A DNA stretch of 64,000 nucleotides, taken from Oreocharis arfaki. Its lineage: Eukaryota > Chordata > Aves > Passeriformes > Paramythiidae. Location: positions 677,763 to 741,762 of the forward strand of contig VZRR01013402.1 of assembly GCA_013398015.1 (NCBI GenBank), written 5' to 3'. The notes under the pieces are model-generated. The model worked only from the letters and a program-made list of their open reading frames with translations, did not search any database and was not told the origin of the DNA. This document shows positions 36,561 through 48,100 of this stretch, piece by piece; positions within the stretch are counted from its first letter, which is position 1, and every line of letters begins with the position of its first letter. The position numbers were made by a program, and so were the translations under genes.

Positions 36561-39278
36561 GGGCTACATTATATTCATGAATATTTTGGAGATCCATTTC
36601 ATCTACCAATCTTTGCAACAAGTGCTTAGATAGTTATATGATCCTAGTGATTTCTCGGTTGAATGAAAACCAACATTCATGCGAGTAACACTTGGCTTGA
36701 ATAAATGTTCACAGATAGTGAACAATGAAGACATAAAACAGGCAAATGTGACAGCTGATTGCGATTTGCCATAGCATTCTTGTACAGATTTTAACCAGTT
36801 AGATAGATTTCACGCTTGCTAACTCTGAAATGAAGATAAGGAGCAGATCTTAACATTTTGAGAATTGTTTTTAAATGTGGCCCTGCTTCAGCAAGAAAAT
36901 TCAACTTATCTTTTGAGTTCATCTCAGTTCAATTAGAATGTGTTTAATAAAACCAGGTATAATTTTTCTTAGGTGATAATTAGATATTTTGTATTGTTTT
37001 TATTTCCTAAGTGTGTTCATTTTATTTTAGTCATTTAATTTACAAATTCTGGAAAATCGCACACACAGCACATAGGTCTGTCACAACTGAATAAAAGGAT
37101 TAAACACTCGGGGTTTTTTAGCTCTGAAATGACACCTTGCAGATATCTCCTTACACTTATGCTTTTCTAGCTATACTCCATACCTTGGCAAGTTAAATAA
37201 TGCAGAATTCTGTGCTACCTTACACCACATTTGTACTTCCAAAAGGGTGTTGTAAAATTAGGCATCAAAACATTACAGCATATTGTGGATCTGAAACAGA
37301 GTAGCACTATTTGTTTAATCCTGTTAAATGTCTAAAATATTTTTCTCTCTAATAAGAGTGGGGTGACTCAGAGAAATCTAGAAAATTGACCTTGGTAGAG
37401 ATGTATCACCTGCACCCTGTGGGCAGAAGAGACACATCCAGCCCTCCAGGAGAGGAGGTGCTGACATCATGGGCAGTGGCTTGCCCAGTTCAAGTCAGCG
37501 AATTCCAGGCCTGCCAATTTAGTCCCCCAAAATCATGGGAGTGGTGTAAAAACTTCAGGGTCTTAAAAAATTATGATAGTCAGGTCCTTTTTTTATTGCC
37601 TTTGGATCTTTGACTGTTTTGGTTTCATGTCCTGAGGACATGTTTGCAGCCTTAAAGCTCAGAATCCTGATTCTTAAAGACAGGCTGAGATTTCCGGTTA
37701 CTCACCTGATGCCAATAGATGGGATTTTGATGTGGGAGGAATGAACATTTGAAAACATCAAAGATATCCACTTAACTGAAGCAGGACAGGGTCCTAAATA
37801 CATCTACGTTATTTGGCCTCTCATTTTAATGTGTGTGCAATAAATAATAAGAAAACAGATAAAATTCAACATGTGTGTATTGATGGGTGAACTGGAATGG
37901 AATGTCCATGTGTACATAAAAATTCAGTGCAATTTATAGAGATTTTATGTGTATATGTGTGTGCCTTTTGGAAGCATTCACAGCATAAAACAATCAAGTA
38001 TCATAGTTACAGAAAACTCACTTCTTCACAGTATGAGCAGTGTTATATTTTTTAAAGGGCATAATGTGAGGTTCTGTCTTCATCACACATTTATAGGAAC
38101 AATAACAACTACAGGAAAAAAGTTTTACTTGGAGCTTAAACACTTACTCCCTGGCTCTTTCAGGTTGCTTTCAGCATCTTGTTGCTCATGCTGTCGTTAC
38201 ACCCTTATATTCCCTCTTTCTGTGGCAGGGCACTGGCACAAATTCCCCATTTATAGTTCCATTTTGTGCCTACCACAGAAAATCAGTTCTTCATACCTCC
38301 TTAGTTCAGCTAGAATTTGAATGTGGACATTGTGCAGAGGTGGAACTGTAATCCTAGCAAACAGAAAAGGGTCCATATGAGCTGCAGTTGCTTTGTCTGA
38401 CAATATTCTGGACTCTGGCGTTAGTTCCTGGTTGACCTCAAGAAATTTTTTTCGTTCCTTCCTTGTTTTTGATTTAGAAGTACGGGCTAAAGTGACCATT
38501 TCCCTCCCCTTCTTATATGGCCTATTGCCATTTGGATTCCCTAGAGAATAGATCAAATTCTGGGCTCTCTTAGAAACTATCTTTTAAAAAGAATATTGTC
38601 TCTTCTGTGTCAACCATCCAGCGCATGACCATCAAATGCACAGTCCCAGTGGGCTGCCTCAGTTAAATGGAGAAGATGGTGGTGTCAATTGCTTGAGATG
38701 TTCTACCTTATTTACAAGGAATGTGTGTTTTGCTTTGTGGGTTTTTTTCTTCTCTGAACAAAGCAGGGGTTAAAATAAAAACAATTTTAAAAAGGAATCA
38801 GAATCATCTCAGAGGCTGTGAAGACGTGCCTTTGATCAGATGCGGACAGGCTGCTCTGCAGGGCTCGGAGGCGGCTGGAGCTCAGCCAGCTGAGCACAAC
38901 AGCATCTTCTGAGGGGTGGCACAGACAAGCTCAGGCTCTCCGCCCAGGCTGGCTCAGCATGCATGTGGAATGGCACCAGCCAGGGGCACCAGGCTGCAGA
39001 GACATGCTCAGAACCTTCTGCCATTCAGGTTTCTTTTCCAGTCTGCATTTTGCCCCAGGCACCTTCTCAGAGATTTTCTCAGGGCATGCTCAGGGTGCTA
39101 CTCTGACTGCATCCTTGGTATTTGTACCTCTCTAAAACTCTGCTCAGTTGCTCTGGCAAGCACTGGCACACACAGCTGCATCCATTCATGCCTCTGCTTC
39201 ATTCCCTAGTGATGTCTCTCACCTGCAGTGAGAGCAGGGCTTGCAGGCAGTGCCCTTCCCTTCCTTTTCTTTTCAAAT
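36561..39278. other. Unassigned unique non-coding DNA
   Basis: No gene recognised. Frames at 37949-38320 (+, 123 codons) and 38251-38556 (-, 101 codons) overlap on opposite strands and show no domain pattern. The 38840-39260 part is more GC-rich than the rest but has no CpG-island character. Confidence 0.5.
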
Positions 39279-40321
39279 GCAGCCAGAAAGTTGTGGTCAA
39301 TGGCTCTATGTCCATGTGGAGGCTGATGATTAGTGTTGTCCCATGGGGCTATGTTTTGGAACCAGTGCTCTTTAATATCTTTTTGGGACCGGTGCTCTTT
39401 AATATCTTTATCAATGACATAGACAGTGGGATCAAGTGCACCTTCAGCAGCTGACATGAAGCTGAGTTGTACAGTTGAGACAACAGAAGGAATGCCATCC
39501 AGGGGGACTTGGACAACTGTAAGAATTGGACCCACGAGACCCTCATGAGGTTCAACAAGTCCAAGTGCAAGGTGCTGCAGCTGGGTCAGGGCAATCCCAG
39601 ATGTGAGTACAGACTGCGAGAAGAACTCATGGAGAGCAGCCCTGTGGAGAAGGGCTTGCATGTTCTTGTGGACGAGAGGCTGGACATGACCTGTTAATGT
39701 GCACTATCAACCCAGAAAGTCAACTGGATCCTGGGCTATATCAGAAGAAGTGAGGCCAGTAGCTTGAGGGAAGTGTCATCCCTTCTACTCCGCTCTTCTG
39801 AGACCCCACCTGGAGTGCTGCACCCAGCCCTGGGGTCCCCAGCCTGAGAAAGACATGGAACTGCTGGAGCAAGCCTAGAGGAAGATGATGAGAAGGCTGG
39901 AGTACCTTTCCTTATGAAGACAGGCTGAGAGTTGAGGTTGCTCAGCCTGGAGAACAGAAGGCTTTGGGGAGACTGCAGAGCACCTTCTGATATCTGAAGG
40001 GGGCTTATAAGAAAGACGGGGACAGACTTTTTACACAGGCAGATAGTGACAGGACAAGAGAGAATGGTGTTAAACGGAAAAAAAAAAGGAGAGATTTAGA
40101 GTAGATGATAGAAATTCTTCCCTGTGAGGGTGGTGAGGCACTGGCACAGGTTGCCCAGAGTATCTTGGGATGGCCCATCCCTGGAAGTGTTCCCAGCCAG
40201 GCTGGACAAGGATTTGAACAAGCTGGTCTAGTGCAAGGCATCCCTGCCCATGGTGGGGGGTTTGGAACTAGATGATCTGTAAGGTCCCTTCCAACCCAGA
40301 CCATTCCATGGCTCTATGGTT
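39279..40321 (+). mobile_element. CR1 LINE, 3' portion with ORF2 reverse-transcriptase remnant
   Basis: About 1.04 kb in sense orientation. The first part encodes VVVNGSMSMWR and then PVLFNIFINDIDSG, the CR1 reverse-transcriptase region. Next come MRFNKSKCKVLQLGQGNP and EKGLHVLVDERLDM, typical of the CR1 ORF2 C-terminal half. The DNA then continues through the known 3' part (ctggagaacagaaggcttt, ggtggtgaggcactggcacaggttgcccagag, ggtttggaactagatgat) to the octamer-like tail ccattccatggctctatgg. It is a dead copy: the F-ADD catalytic box is reduced to an A-D-M-K-L reading around 39452 and lies out of frame, and later parts are interrupted by stops and frameshifts. Full CR1 elements are about 4.5 kb, so this copy is 5'-truncated. 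A 27-bp tandem duplication lies inside it. Confidence 0.92.
39362..39415 (+). repeat. 27-bp in-frame tandem duplication inside the CR1 RT region
   Basis: Two 27-bp units lie head to tail (39362-39388 and 39389-39415), both containing gtgctctttaatatcttt. The translation reads PVLFNIFLG and then PVLFNIFIN, so nine residues of the reverse transcriptase are repeated in frame. The family has this motif once. Confidence 0.85.
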
Positions 40322-41609
40322 ACCCTCTCCCTCAGTAGACCCCAAAGGAAGAGTGACTTCCACGTTCCAACTTAATGCGGCCGGGTCAGCTGGCCATAGC
40401 AATAATAACTGGCACAGCCATTAAGCACCTTTTATTCCCCAAGTGCTTCCCCAGGTTGTTGCCAGCTCATCACCTCGATCCTCTTTTACCAGATGCTCCT
40501 GACCTTAGCCCTGGGTCCTCTTCCCAGGTTAACAGGGGTCTGTGTGAGATAAGCTGGTTTTTGGGGAGCACCTATAGGGGGATACAGGTGGAGGACCACT
40601 GAAATGAGGCCAGGACTCTATCAGCAGCCTAATAGGATCAGTGGCACTAGGTGAGACTGAAGACAAGGTGTAGAAGGAATATTGTGTTTAACTGGAACAT
40701 TAGGAGTAAAAAAATTGGCCTGTTTGTCTAAAAGGGATTTATCCCACTGAAGAAAACAATATGCCTTTCTTAGACTGCTTGTTTTCTTTGCAAGTGTTAT
40801 AGGCCCATGTTGCAATTTAGTGCACAAATTCATGACCTTTAGAGAAGGTATCACTTTCAGTCTTCTGCACTGAAGTCTCCCTTCCCCGCTCATTCTCACA
40901 TACAAGTCTCCTGCAAACAATGTGGCATGCAGCAGGAATCTTCTGTTTGACAGAGAGTTTTCCACAATTACATAAGTTCAGTCTGAGAGCTGATGCGGAG
41001 GTAGCTGAAAATGTGAGAGTGAGATTTACAGTAATATAATTAGATCACTTACAGTAAGAGGGAATGCTCTTTCCCGCTTTAGGACTAGTGCCATAGGAGC
41101 CTCCCACTACTCCTCTGAGTCATCTTTCCAGAGGCACTTCTGAGAGCTAGCCACCCTCAGGTGTTAAGCAGTATTTGTTTGTGCTGTGGGTGAAAAAATG
41201 TGTACATGCACACACAGCCCAAACTTGATTAAGCAAACAAGGGCAAAGAAACCAGAGGGCTGTGGTTTCTTTGAATGTCTGTCTGTCTGCCTGGTGACAG
41301 AGCCAATGCTTGCAGTCTCAGCCACAATACCTTGACTCATCATGCAGTCTAGAAGCAGTGCTCAGCCCCAGGAGGGCAGAGCTGAAGTGCACACGCACAT
41401 GGGAGGGCAGCGGGGAGAGCACTGCCATCCCTATCAGCCCTTCTCGTGTCTCCTTTGCTGTGCTCATCCCTGCTTGGTAAACCAGGGGTGCAGGATTTAT
41501 CGCAGTGGCATAACCCACCACCTCAACTTTTGCCAGGTTAAATAACTTTGAAAACACTGCTTTGGCCTAAGGATTGAAACATATGGTTTGGAGCAACCTG
41601 AAGTTCCCT
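40322..41609. other. Unassigned unique non-coding DNA
   Basis: No gene or repeat recognised. A minus-strand frame at 40621-40965 (114 codons) shows no family features. Confidence 0.5.
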
Positions 41610-41827
41610 TCCAGGCTTTGCCTGGGCAAGTCGTTTATCTATGGTGTACCAGCAATAGAGTAGTGCCTCTTGGTACACAGTAAATGATGGCTTGTCTGCA
41701 TAATAAACCTTCTCTACCTCCCAGGCATGTTGTGAGAATGGATGGATGTTTTTGAGGAGTTTTGTAAGCTGTCCATGAAAAGGGTTACAAGAGTGTAGTA
41801 TGTAATTATTGCCCTTATCTTACACAA
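41610..41827 (+). repeat. MIR/CORE-SINE-like fossil with tail
   Basis: In order the sequence shows gcctgggcaagtcgtttatct, aataaaccttctctacctccc, ggcatgttgtgagaatggatg, then ttttgtaagctgtccatgaaaagggttacaag and a gtatgtaattatt end. These follow MIR-type elements (ccttgggcaagtcacttaac, ataatacctacctcc, gggttgttgtgaggattaaatg, and a tail of the tgtaaagcgcttt, gatgaaaggcgctata, attatt type). The last 76 bp (41752-41827) recur perfectly at 44370-44445. Confidence 0.6.
41752..41827 (+). repeat. 76-bp perfect dispersed repeat, copy A
   Basis: This 76-bp segment is identical, base for base, to 44370-44445. It begins ttgaggagttttgtaagc and ends cttatcttacacaa. Here it is the natural continuation of a MIR-like fossil, so this is probably the source copy. 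Confidence 0.95.
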
Positions 41828-42689
41828 TCATCCAGGTATTGAAGGAGTCTGTGTATGTCTTCATACACACAAGGCAGGAAGGGCATACTACACCACCAGA
41901 CTTGCAGGAAGAAGCAGGAGAAGAACTTTTCACTCCATAACAGCTCCAAGCAAGACTCAGTTCTTCTTCCAAGTGGAGCTACGTATGGGACTGATGTGAC
42001 TTTTTTATTCTACATCACCTATGTGAGTTACAGGTCCTGGGTAATCTACAAAAGCCTGGAAGCAGGGACCAAAAACCAAGACGGCTTTGTTCCATCTGAC
42101 TGCTACAGCCCCTGGGCTACACAGCCTCTGCTTCTGCCCTGCTTTAGTCCTGTTAGCTTCTATTGGCAGCATGGCACAGCTTTAATTTGACCAGTGGAAA
42201 GATCCCCTAGCCTTACTGAAGGGATTTAGCACTGATGATGAAAGTCATCTGAAATTGCAGGTAAGATACATAGAAATGCACCATGCTATCCACCTCTGAG
42301 TCATAAAGAGAAAGAGACACCTTTTTAAGCAACACAGGCCCAGCTTGAGCACAGCTGTATCTGGAGAACAAGACAACTTTTGAGGCAAGTGCTGTTCTGA
42401 CATAACAGACTGACCTGAGTCATTACTTGGCTCAACCAAGCCTTCTGTTTTCAATTAGAAGATGAAGTTAGAGAATTACCTATAAGCAGTAGTGAGGACA
42501 GTCAGGGCAACTACAAACTATGACAACTGCCCCGTGAATAAAATTCTGAGTAATCCTGGCATGGGCGGCCAAGGGAGGCTTTAGCAGACCTCTGGCTCCA
42601 AAGAGTGCTAACAGCTCCGTAGCACCAAGACATATATGAGGAAGTCTAGATTTTTCCATTTTACATTAACAAGGTAAGAGAAAAAAGTA

Positions 42690-42780
42690 ATATTCTCTTT
42701 ATTTTATAGGTAAAAGAGCCAAAGTTCACAAGTGACTTTCTAGAGGTCATCCAAGAGCTTGTGGCAGAGGCAAGACCTGG
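42690..42780 (-). repeat. MIR/CORE-SINE-like fossil
   Basis: The forward strand reads attttataggtaaaagagcc, then aaagttcacaagtgacttt, then gaggtcatccaagagc, then ttgtggcagaggcaagacctgg. This is close to the inverted MIR body (attttacagatgaggaaactg, agaggttaagtgacttg, aaggtcacacagc, agtggcagagccgg). Spacing is conserved and divergence is moderate. Confidence 0.65.
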
Positions 42781-42934
42781 TTAGTGCCTTTTTCCTTTCC
42801 TTGGGATACCTGTCCTTGGCTTTGAGTATAAATGTGCTGATTCCAAAGGTCTAAGGGGCCCAGAAAAAGAAGTGAACCTGTGGACTATAAACTCAAATGG
42901 AGAATTTGGAGGGAGGTATGTTCTCTGTGTCTGC

Positions 42935-42935
<1 letters not shown>

Positions 42936-42977
<42 letters not shown>
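42936..42977. repeat. (TG)21 dinucleotide microsatellite
   Basis: An uninterrupted run of 21 TG units (CA on the other strand). Runs this long are usually polymorphic within a population. A minus-strand frame across it encodes a His-Thr repeat, which is an artefact of the run. Confidence 0.97.
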
Positions 42978-42978
<1 letters not shown>

Positions 42979-44369
42979 TCTGAAAGTGCCTATAGTAAAA
43001 ATGAGGATGTGAACTCCCATAGCTCAAAATAAGGAAATAACACTGATGCTTTCTCTGGGAGTGGTAAAGTGGTTTTTGCAGAGCTCATGTGTCAACTTCT
43101 GTGTAAGTGAACTTCATCCCCTTCCCTCCTCCCCAGGTAAATTCCTACTGCACTTGACAAAATGTGTAGTCCAAAGAAAGAGGGGAAAATCCCTGTTACT
43201 GGCAAAATCTTAAGCAGTCACAGGATGATTATGTGAAAAAGCCCTTATACAGCCCCTGTGGGACAACCATGTTAAGAGTAAGCTTTTACTGTGGTTTTTA
43301 TGATTGGTCTTTCAGTAGCTACACACAGCTCCATCCCAAAAGACTAGATTTTTTTATTATTCTTTAAACTTAGGGATTGCCTTAGGGGCTAAACTATCAT
43401 CCCACCTTTACGATGGAGGCACATTTTCCTCATGATTTCTAGTCTAGAGCCTTGCTGCATGGTTGAGAGCAATGCTCTTTGCAATGAGAGTGTAATTCTG
43501 CTGTCCCATTTCAGAGGCTCCTGAGATCTTTCCCTGCTTATTCACAGGGAGCCATGTCAATTTGCAGATGAAAAATCTTGAAATATTTCCTCTGAACATC
43601 TGAAAAGCAGTCTGAAACCACTCTTCCTGAGGCTAATGGCAACAAGAATCTTGATTTCAGTAGGAAAAGGATTCATTTTAAGCAGAGAAGAATGAAATTA
43701 CGTGCAGTTTGAATGGTTATACTTGGCAAGTAGCCAGTAATCTCATGCATGTAATGTCACCATTATTTTAAGAATAGACTAAACTCCTGTTGTCCTCAAT
43801 ATGGCAGAGTAGCTTGCCAAGGAAGGGCATATTCAGACACAGACAGAGTTAAATTATGATTTTGCCCTTCACTGTTAAAACAGCTCCATTTATTGGAATA
43901 CTCTTAGATTAATTTTATCTTATTGCATTGTATTAATTTTCTTTTGATTTATGTTCCTATTTTATTTTCCTTTCTTCAGATTTTACTCTATTTCTACTCT
44001 ACATGTTACCAGGGAACAGAAGAGGAAGAAAGAGCAAGAGTCTGATATGAAATCATTGCAATCAGGCAGCAGACCTTCCTTCACTTCAGTCTCGGGTCAT
44101 ACCTCGAGCAAGGTTGTGTGCTGGTAACCAGTACTTCAAAAAGTTTTCATTTAATCTCAGGCATAAAAAAATCCCTCTGTCACCTTGTCAAAAATGTAGA
44201 AAAACCCAGGCAATCCATATTGTTTAAGCACTGGAACATGTTATTACGAAAAGCTATACCAATCACAATGACAGTCCAGCCAAAAGCTGGATTTTTGCTC
44301 AAGTCAGTGGTCTTGGTGGTAAAATCCAAGCCCAAGCTGAGTGATATTTTCAGGGAACTCAAAAACAAG
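42978..44369. other. Unassigned unique non-coding DNA
   Basis: No gene or repeat recognised. A 92-codon + frame at 44118-44396 runs into the second 76-bp repeat copy and has no family features. Confidence 0.5.
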
Positions 44370-44445
44370 TTGAGGAGTTTTGTAAGCTGTCCATGAAAAG
44401 GGTTACAAGAGTGTAGTATGTAATTATTGCCCTTATCTTACACAA
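44370..44445 (+). repeat. 76-bp perfect dispersed repeat, copy B
   Basis: Exact copy of 41752-41827 in the same orientation, 2,618 bp downstream. The rest of the MIR-like body is absent here: the left flank is aaaaacaag and the right flank aaaactcctg. The right-flank word aaaactcct is the reverse complement of aggagtttt near the left end, so the copy is bounded by a short imperfect inverted repeat. Confidence 0.95.
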
Positions 44446-47400
44446 AAAACTCCTGTTTTTCATGGCAGATAGAATCTGAGGGACAGATTCTATTATTTGC
44501 TGGGAAGTACCATAGAAAGTAGCCTGCATTTTGTCTCCTTGATCCCAGCAGGCTAAACAGTGGCTTGTAGAGAAGGCCCAGTAGTTCTCAGAAGTCTATC
44601 CTACTTTAGGTGAGATGGGCTTGTTTCCTGAACTCTGGCAAGGAGCAGCTGATTTTGTAGAAGGGGAATATTCAGAGTGAAACCACTACAAACACTGATC
44701 CTACCAAAAATAACCAGCCCTCCCTTCCTCCTGGTCAGAAATGGAGAGTACAAAAATTCCAGTGATTCATTCTCTTATCTACCAGAATGGGGAGAAAAAC
44801 CCCATCTAAATAAAAGTGAAATGTTTTACTCAGACACATGGCTTTACACAAAATTCTGTTAACCGCTTATTTTGTGGAAGTTTGTATAAGACAACGAAGT
44901 CTGAAGCTTCCTAATTCAGGTCCTTCCTAAGAATTCCTCTGAAGCACATGTGCTGGCAGGCTCTCCCTGGCCAACTTGGTGTCATGAGTTTCCCAGTGAT
45001 CTCCCCCACAGATAAGAAGAAAACTTCAATGGCTTATCCTGTCTGGGTTTTCTTCTTGAGAAGAGACCTGTCTGGCAGAGTGAAAGGTCTTCCCCCATAC
45101 ACCCTCAGTGGTCTGGCAGCAAGCAGAAAAGTTCCTCTTGCACTGAGAGTCCCGACCTCTTCTTTCTACCATCCTGGTTACAAACAGAGACAGAAAGAAA
45201 AGTGCCAATACCAAAAAGATATCTTTATATAGTTTTAAAAACTGATACATATTGATTACACAAGGGGAAGGGATAAGCTGATCTGGTTTTCTTGATCTTT
45301 TCCTGTTCCAGTAGTTACTGATCATTAGCTAAATAATAATATCAAAGTCCTGATGTTTCTAACCTGATTACAGTCATTCATTCCTTGCCCTTTAAATAGC
45401 TCAGTTCCTTCATTCATCAATCTGAAATCAAATGGAATTGTTTTGTGCAAGAAAAAAAATAGTCAAGCATTCGAACTGAATCATACCAATTTGTGTGAGT
45501 GTGTGTGAAAAAGATAATCACAAACCGCTGATGCCAGCCCTGCCACTCATGGGATTTTAGTTCAGATTATTTGTGTCCTGTCTTCTAAGTATTTCTCATC
45601 TTTGCTTGTTGAGTGGGTTTTTTTGATGCTGAGAGGTCTGATTACACTGTAATTCATTAAGGAAAAGAAAGGGCTACAAACATATGATTTCATAATGCAT
45701 CAGAGGGTTTGTGGCTATTATGCCAGAACTACAAAGCGAATGCTGTGTACTAGCTGGATGTGAATGCAGATGAAAACGGATTTAAACATATGTATGCAAT
45801 GGGTAGACTATTGTCAAACTGTCTGAAGCTTCCTTAATGAGCCAGGATTTTTATGAGTCAAGAGAAAGCACAATGCAGACAGGCAAACTGAGAGCTGCAG
45901 CAGCTGACCCAGTGACCACATTTCAGACATAAAAAGTCAGAGCGATCAAGATGGCCAGTGAAGTTCCCAAGCAAACAGATGCTGTGGTAAAAGTACCTTA
46001 AATTCAGTGTTTGGTCTAGACATGAGTGAGAAGTGAGGAGGAGTGGGAACTAGATTTAGCAATTTTAAGGCACATAACACTGTCATACCAGGTCAAACAG
46101 GTTCAGTAGTCCATTTTGTGCTTCTCATTGTGCATATTAAGACCTTTTTAATACTTCTGATCAGCTGTCTTGTTCTTCTTCCTACATCAGCTGTCAACTC
46201 ACTGGTGAAATGACTTAGTACACGGGAAAGGTGGATTTTTGGCTGTCAGTCACACAAAGTGCTCTTATCTCCTTCAAAGATATGTAGTATTTGTACACCC
46301 AGGCCTCAAAGTTTCATATCCACCTGTAATGACAACTTCATCATAGGCAATTTTTCAGGAGATTTTACTGTATTTCATAATTCAGAACAAAACCAAACAA
46401 ACAAAAAGAAAATTCTTATATATATATACAGACATGTGCGTTATTTACATCAGTCTTCGCATGCTAAAAAAGGTTTCGTTTAATTGACAGCTCAGCTTAT
46501 ACATTGACATCTGTAGGGGAAGAAATGCATGCAGTTATTTGGTAATCATTGCTTGACTGTTAGGTGGCCACTTGCTAAAACTCAGTCAGTATTGGAATTA
46601 ATTGGCACACCCACTGGCAGCCTCACCGAATACATCCAGGAGCAATAATAAAATATCCTCTAACTTCCGAGGAAGGTTCCTCCAGGCTTGACTGACTTAA
46701 GTACTTGGACTGCTCTGCCTGAGCACATCTGTAGTACTGTTGTTTTTCTCTGTCTTGTACACAGCTTAGAGACTTTGGGGGTTAACCTTTGAAAGCTCTG
46801 GTTTTTGCTCATTTTTAGGTGTATGCTGCCCTGCAGGCTCTAAAGCTCTGATACAAGTCCCCAGACTCTTCACAGAGATTAAAGAGGGTCAACTCTGCAT
46901 GCTTAACTAATAGCATTACTCCTTTGTTTACTAAATGACTCAGTAATTAGGTCTGTATCAAGAGACTGGCATCTGCCCGTTAAAATTTATTCAAGGAGAT
47001 TTCGTATTAATTACTCTTGAAATGCTTTTCACTCTCCATGGAACTGATTTGATACTTCTAGGTCTGCTTAGCTAAATAAGTAAGGCAACGCTGAGCTCAA
47101 GGCCATGACGGCTGCCACGTTCCTGGCAGAGGGGAAAGATCAGTTCCCTGTAAGTCAAAGCCAAGCTTAGTCAGCGCTGCTGCCGTTCTACCCTTCTCCA
47201 TCCAGCTCGTCTGGGCAGGGAGCCAGTTCTCAGGGCTGAGCTAGGTAAAGACTAACCCTGCAGAGAAAAACAGTGAATTTCCAGCCAGCCAGCTTGTCTC
47301 CACAGCCAGGCTTATGGTGGGGGAGGGAGCAGGAACACACACCTGAGGTAGGAGACTTGTAGGTCCTCATTAGGACCAACTTCCCTCTGGAGCTGGGCTT

Positions 47401-48100
47401 TCAGGCACATGAAGGTGTGGGGAGGGGAGGATAGCATTACATGAGGTTTTGAAGAGCTTAATTTTAGAGCAGAGAGTGTAACCTCTGGGGTTCTGCCCTT
47501 CAATCTCCAGAGCCCTACTCTTGTTTCTGCTCTACATTTCAAATGGAAAAGTAGCATGCAGTCGGTCAGGATCAGCACAAAAGAAAATGTTTCTCTGGTT
47601 GCAAAGCTGCTCATGTGTTTGTTCCTCTTGCTTTCAGAAGTCCCCATCTCCAGCTGTGACGTGCTTTCTGCTATGAATCTGACAATTCTCAGCAGTCTTT
47701 ATTAAGGAAGTGGCACAAAATCTTAATTTGTACAAAATGTATGGATTTTGACCTAAGAGATGCCTGCAAGTTGGATGGGCTGGCCATGGAGAAATGCAAG
47801 GAAACTTTCTCTATTTACATCCTCCATGAAAAACCAGGACACAAGGGCAGTCCCTCTGCCATAGGCCTGTTTTTTCTCAATGCCCTTCATGACACAGACC
47901 ACTTTAAAGGGGGCTGGAAGGCACTCTTTGTCAAATTTCTAGTAACACATCATGGATCAAGTTTAATTTTTTTTTTTCTGAACCAGAGTTACCAACATTA
48001 ATTGAAACCTGATAATGTTGCCGAGGCCAAATTTCATGAGAACAACAAAGTTACTTAAATAAAAATAAAATGATTCATTCCCCACTCAGTGCACTGTCAG
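44446..48100. other. Unassigned unique non-coding DNA
   Basis: No gene recognised. Two patches look regulatory in base composition: 45480-45880, with scattered ATTA-type homeodomain words, and 46890-47070, with a dense cluster of Sox/Fox, AP-1 and TAATTA words. Frames at 45026-45325 (-) and 47312-47647 (-) match nothing known. Confidence 0.5.
46890..47070. promoter_or_regulatory. Candidate enhancer-like motif cluster
   Basis: Within 100 bp the sequence carries cctttgtttac (Sox/Fox type, 46921-46931), atgactcag (AP-1/MARE type, 46935-46943), TAATTA directly adjoining it (46944-46949) and a second TAATTA at 47008-47013. The motifs are short and each could arise by chance. Their tight packing is the only evidence. 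Confidence 0.2.

Noticed and set aside
39206..39661. 151-codon minus-strand open frame
   Set aside because: It is the antisense of the CR1 reverse-transcriptase region, so it is a shadow of a mobile element.
42781..43020. His-Thr repeat protein on the minus strand
   Set aside because: The repeat is the translation of the (TG)21 microsatellite.
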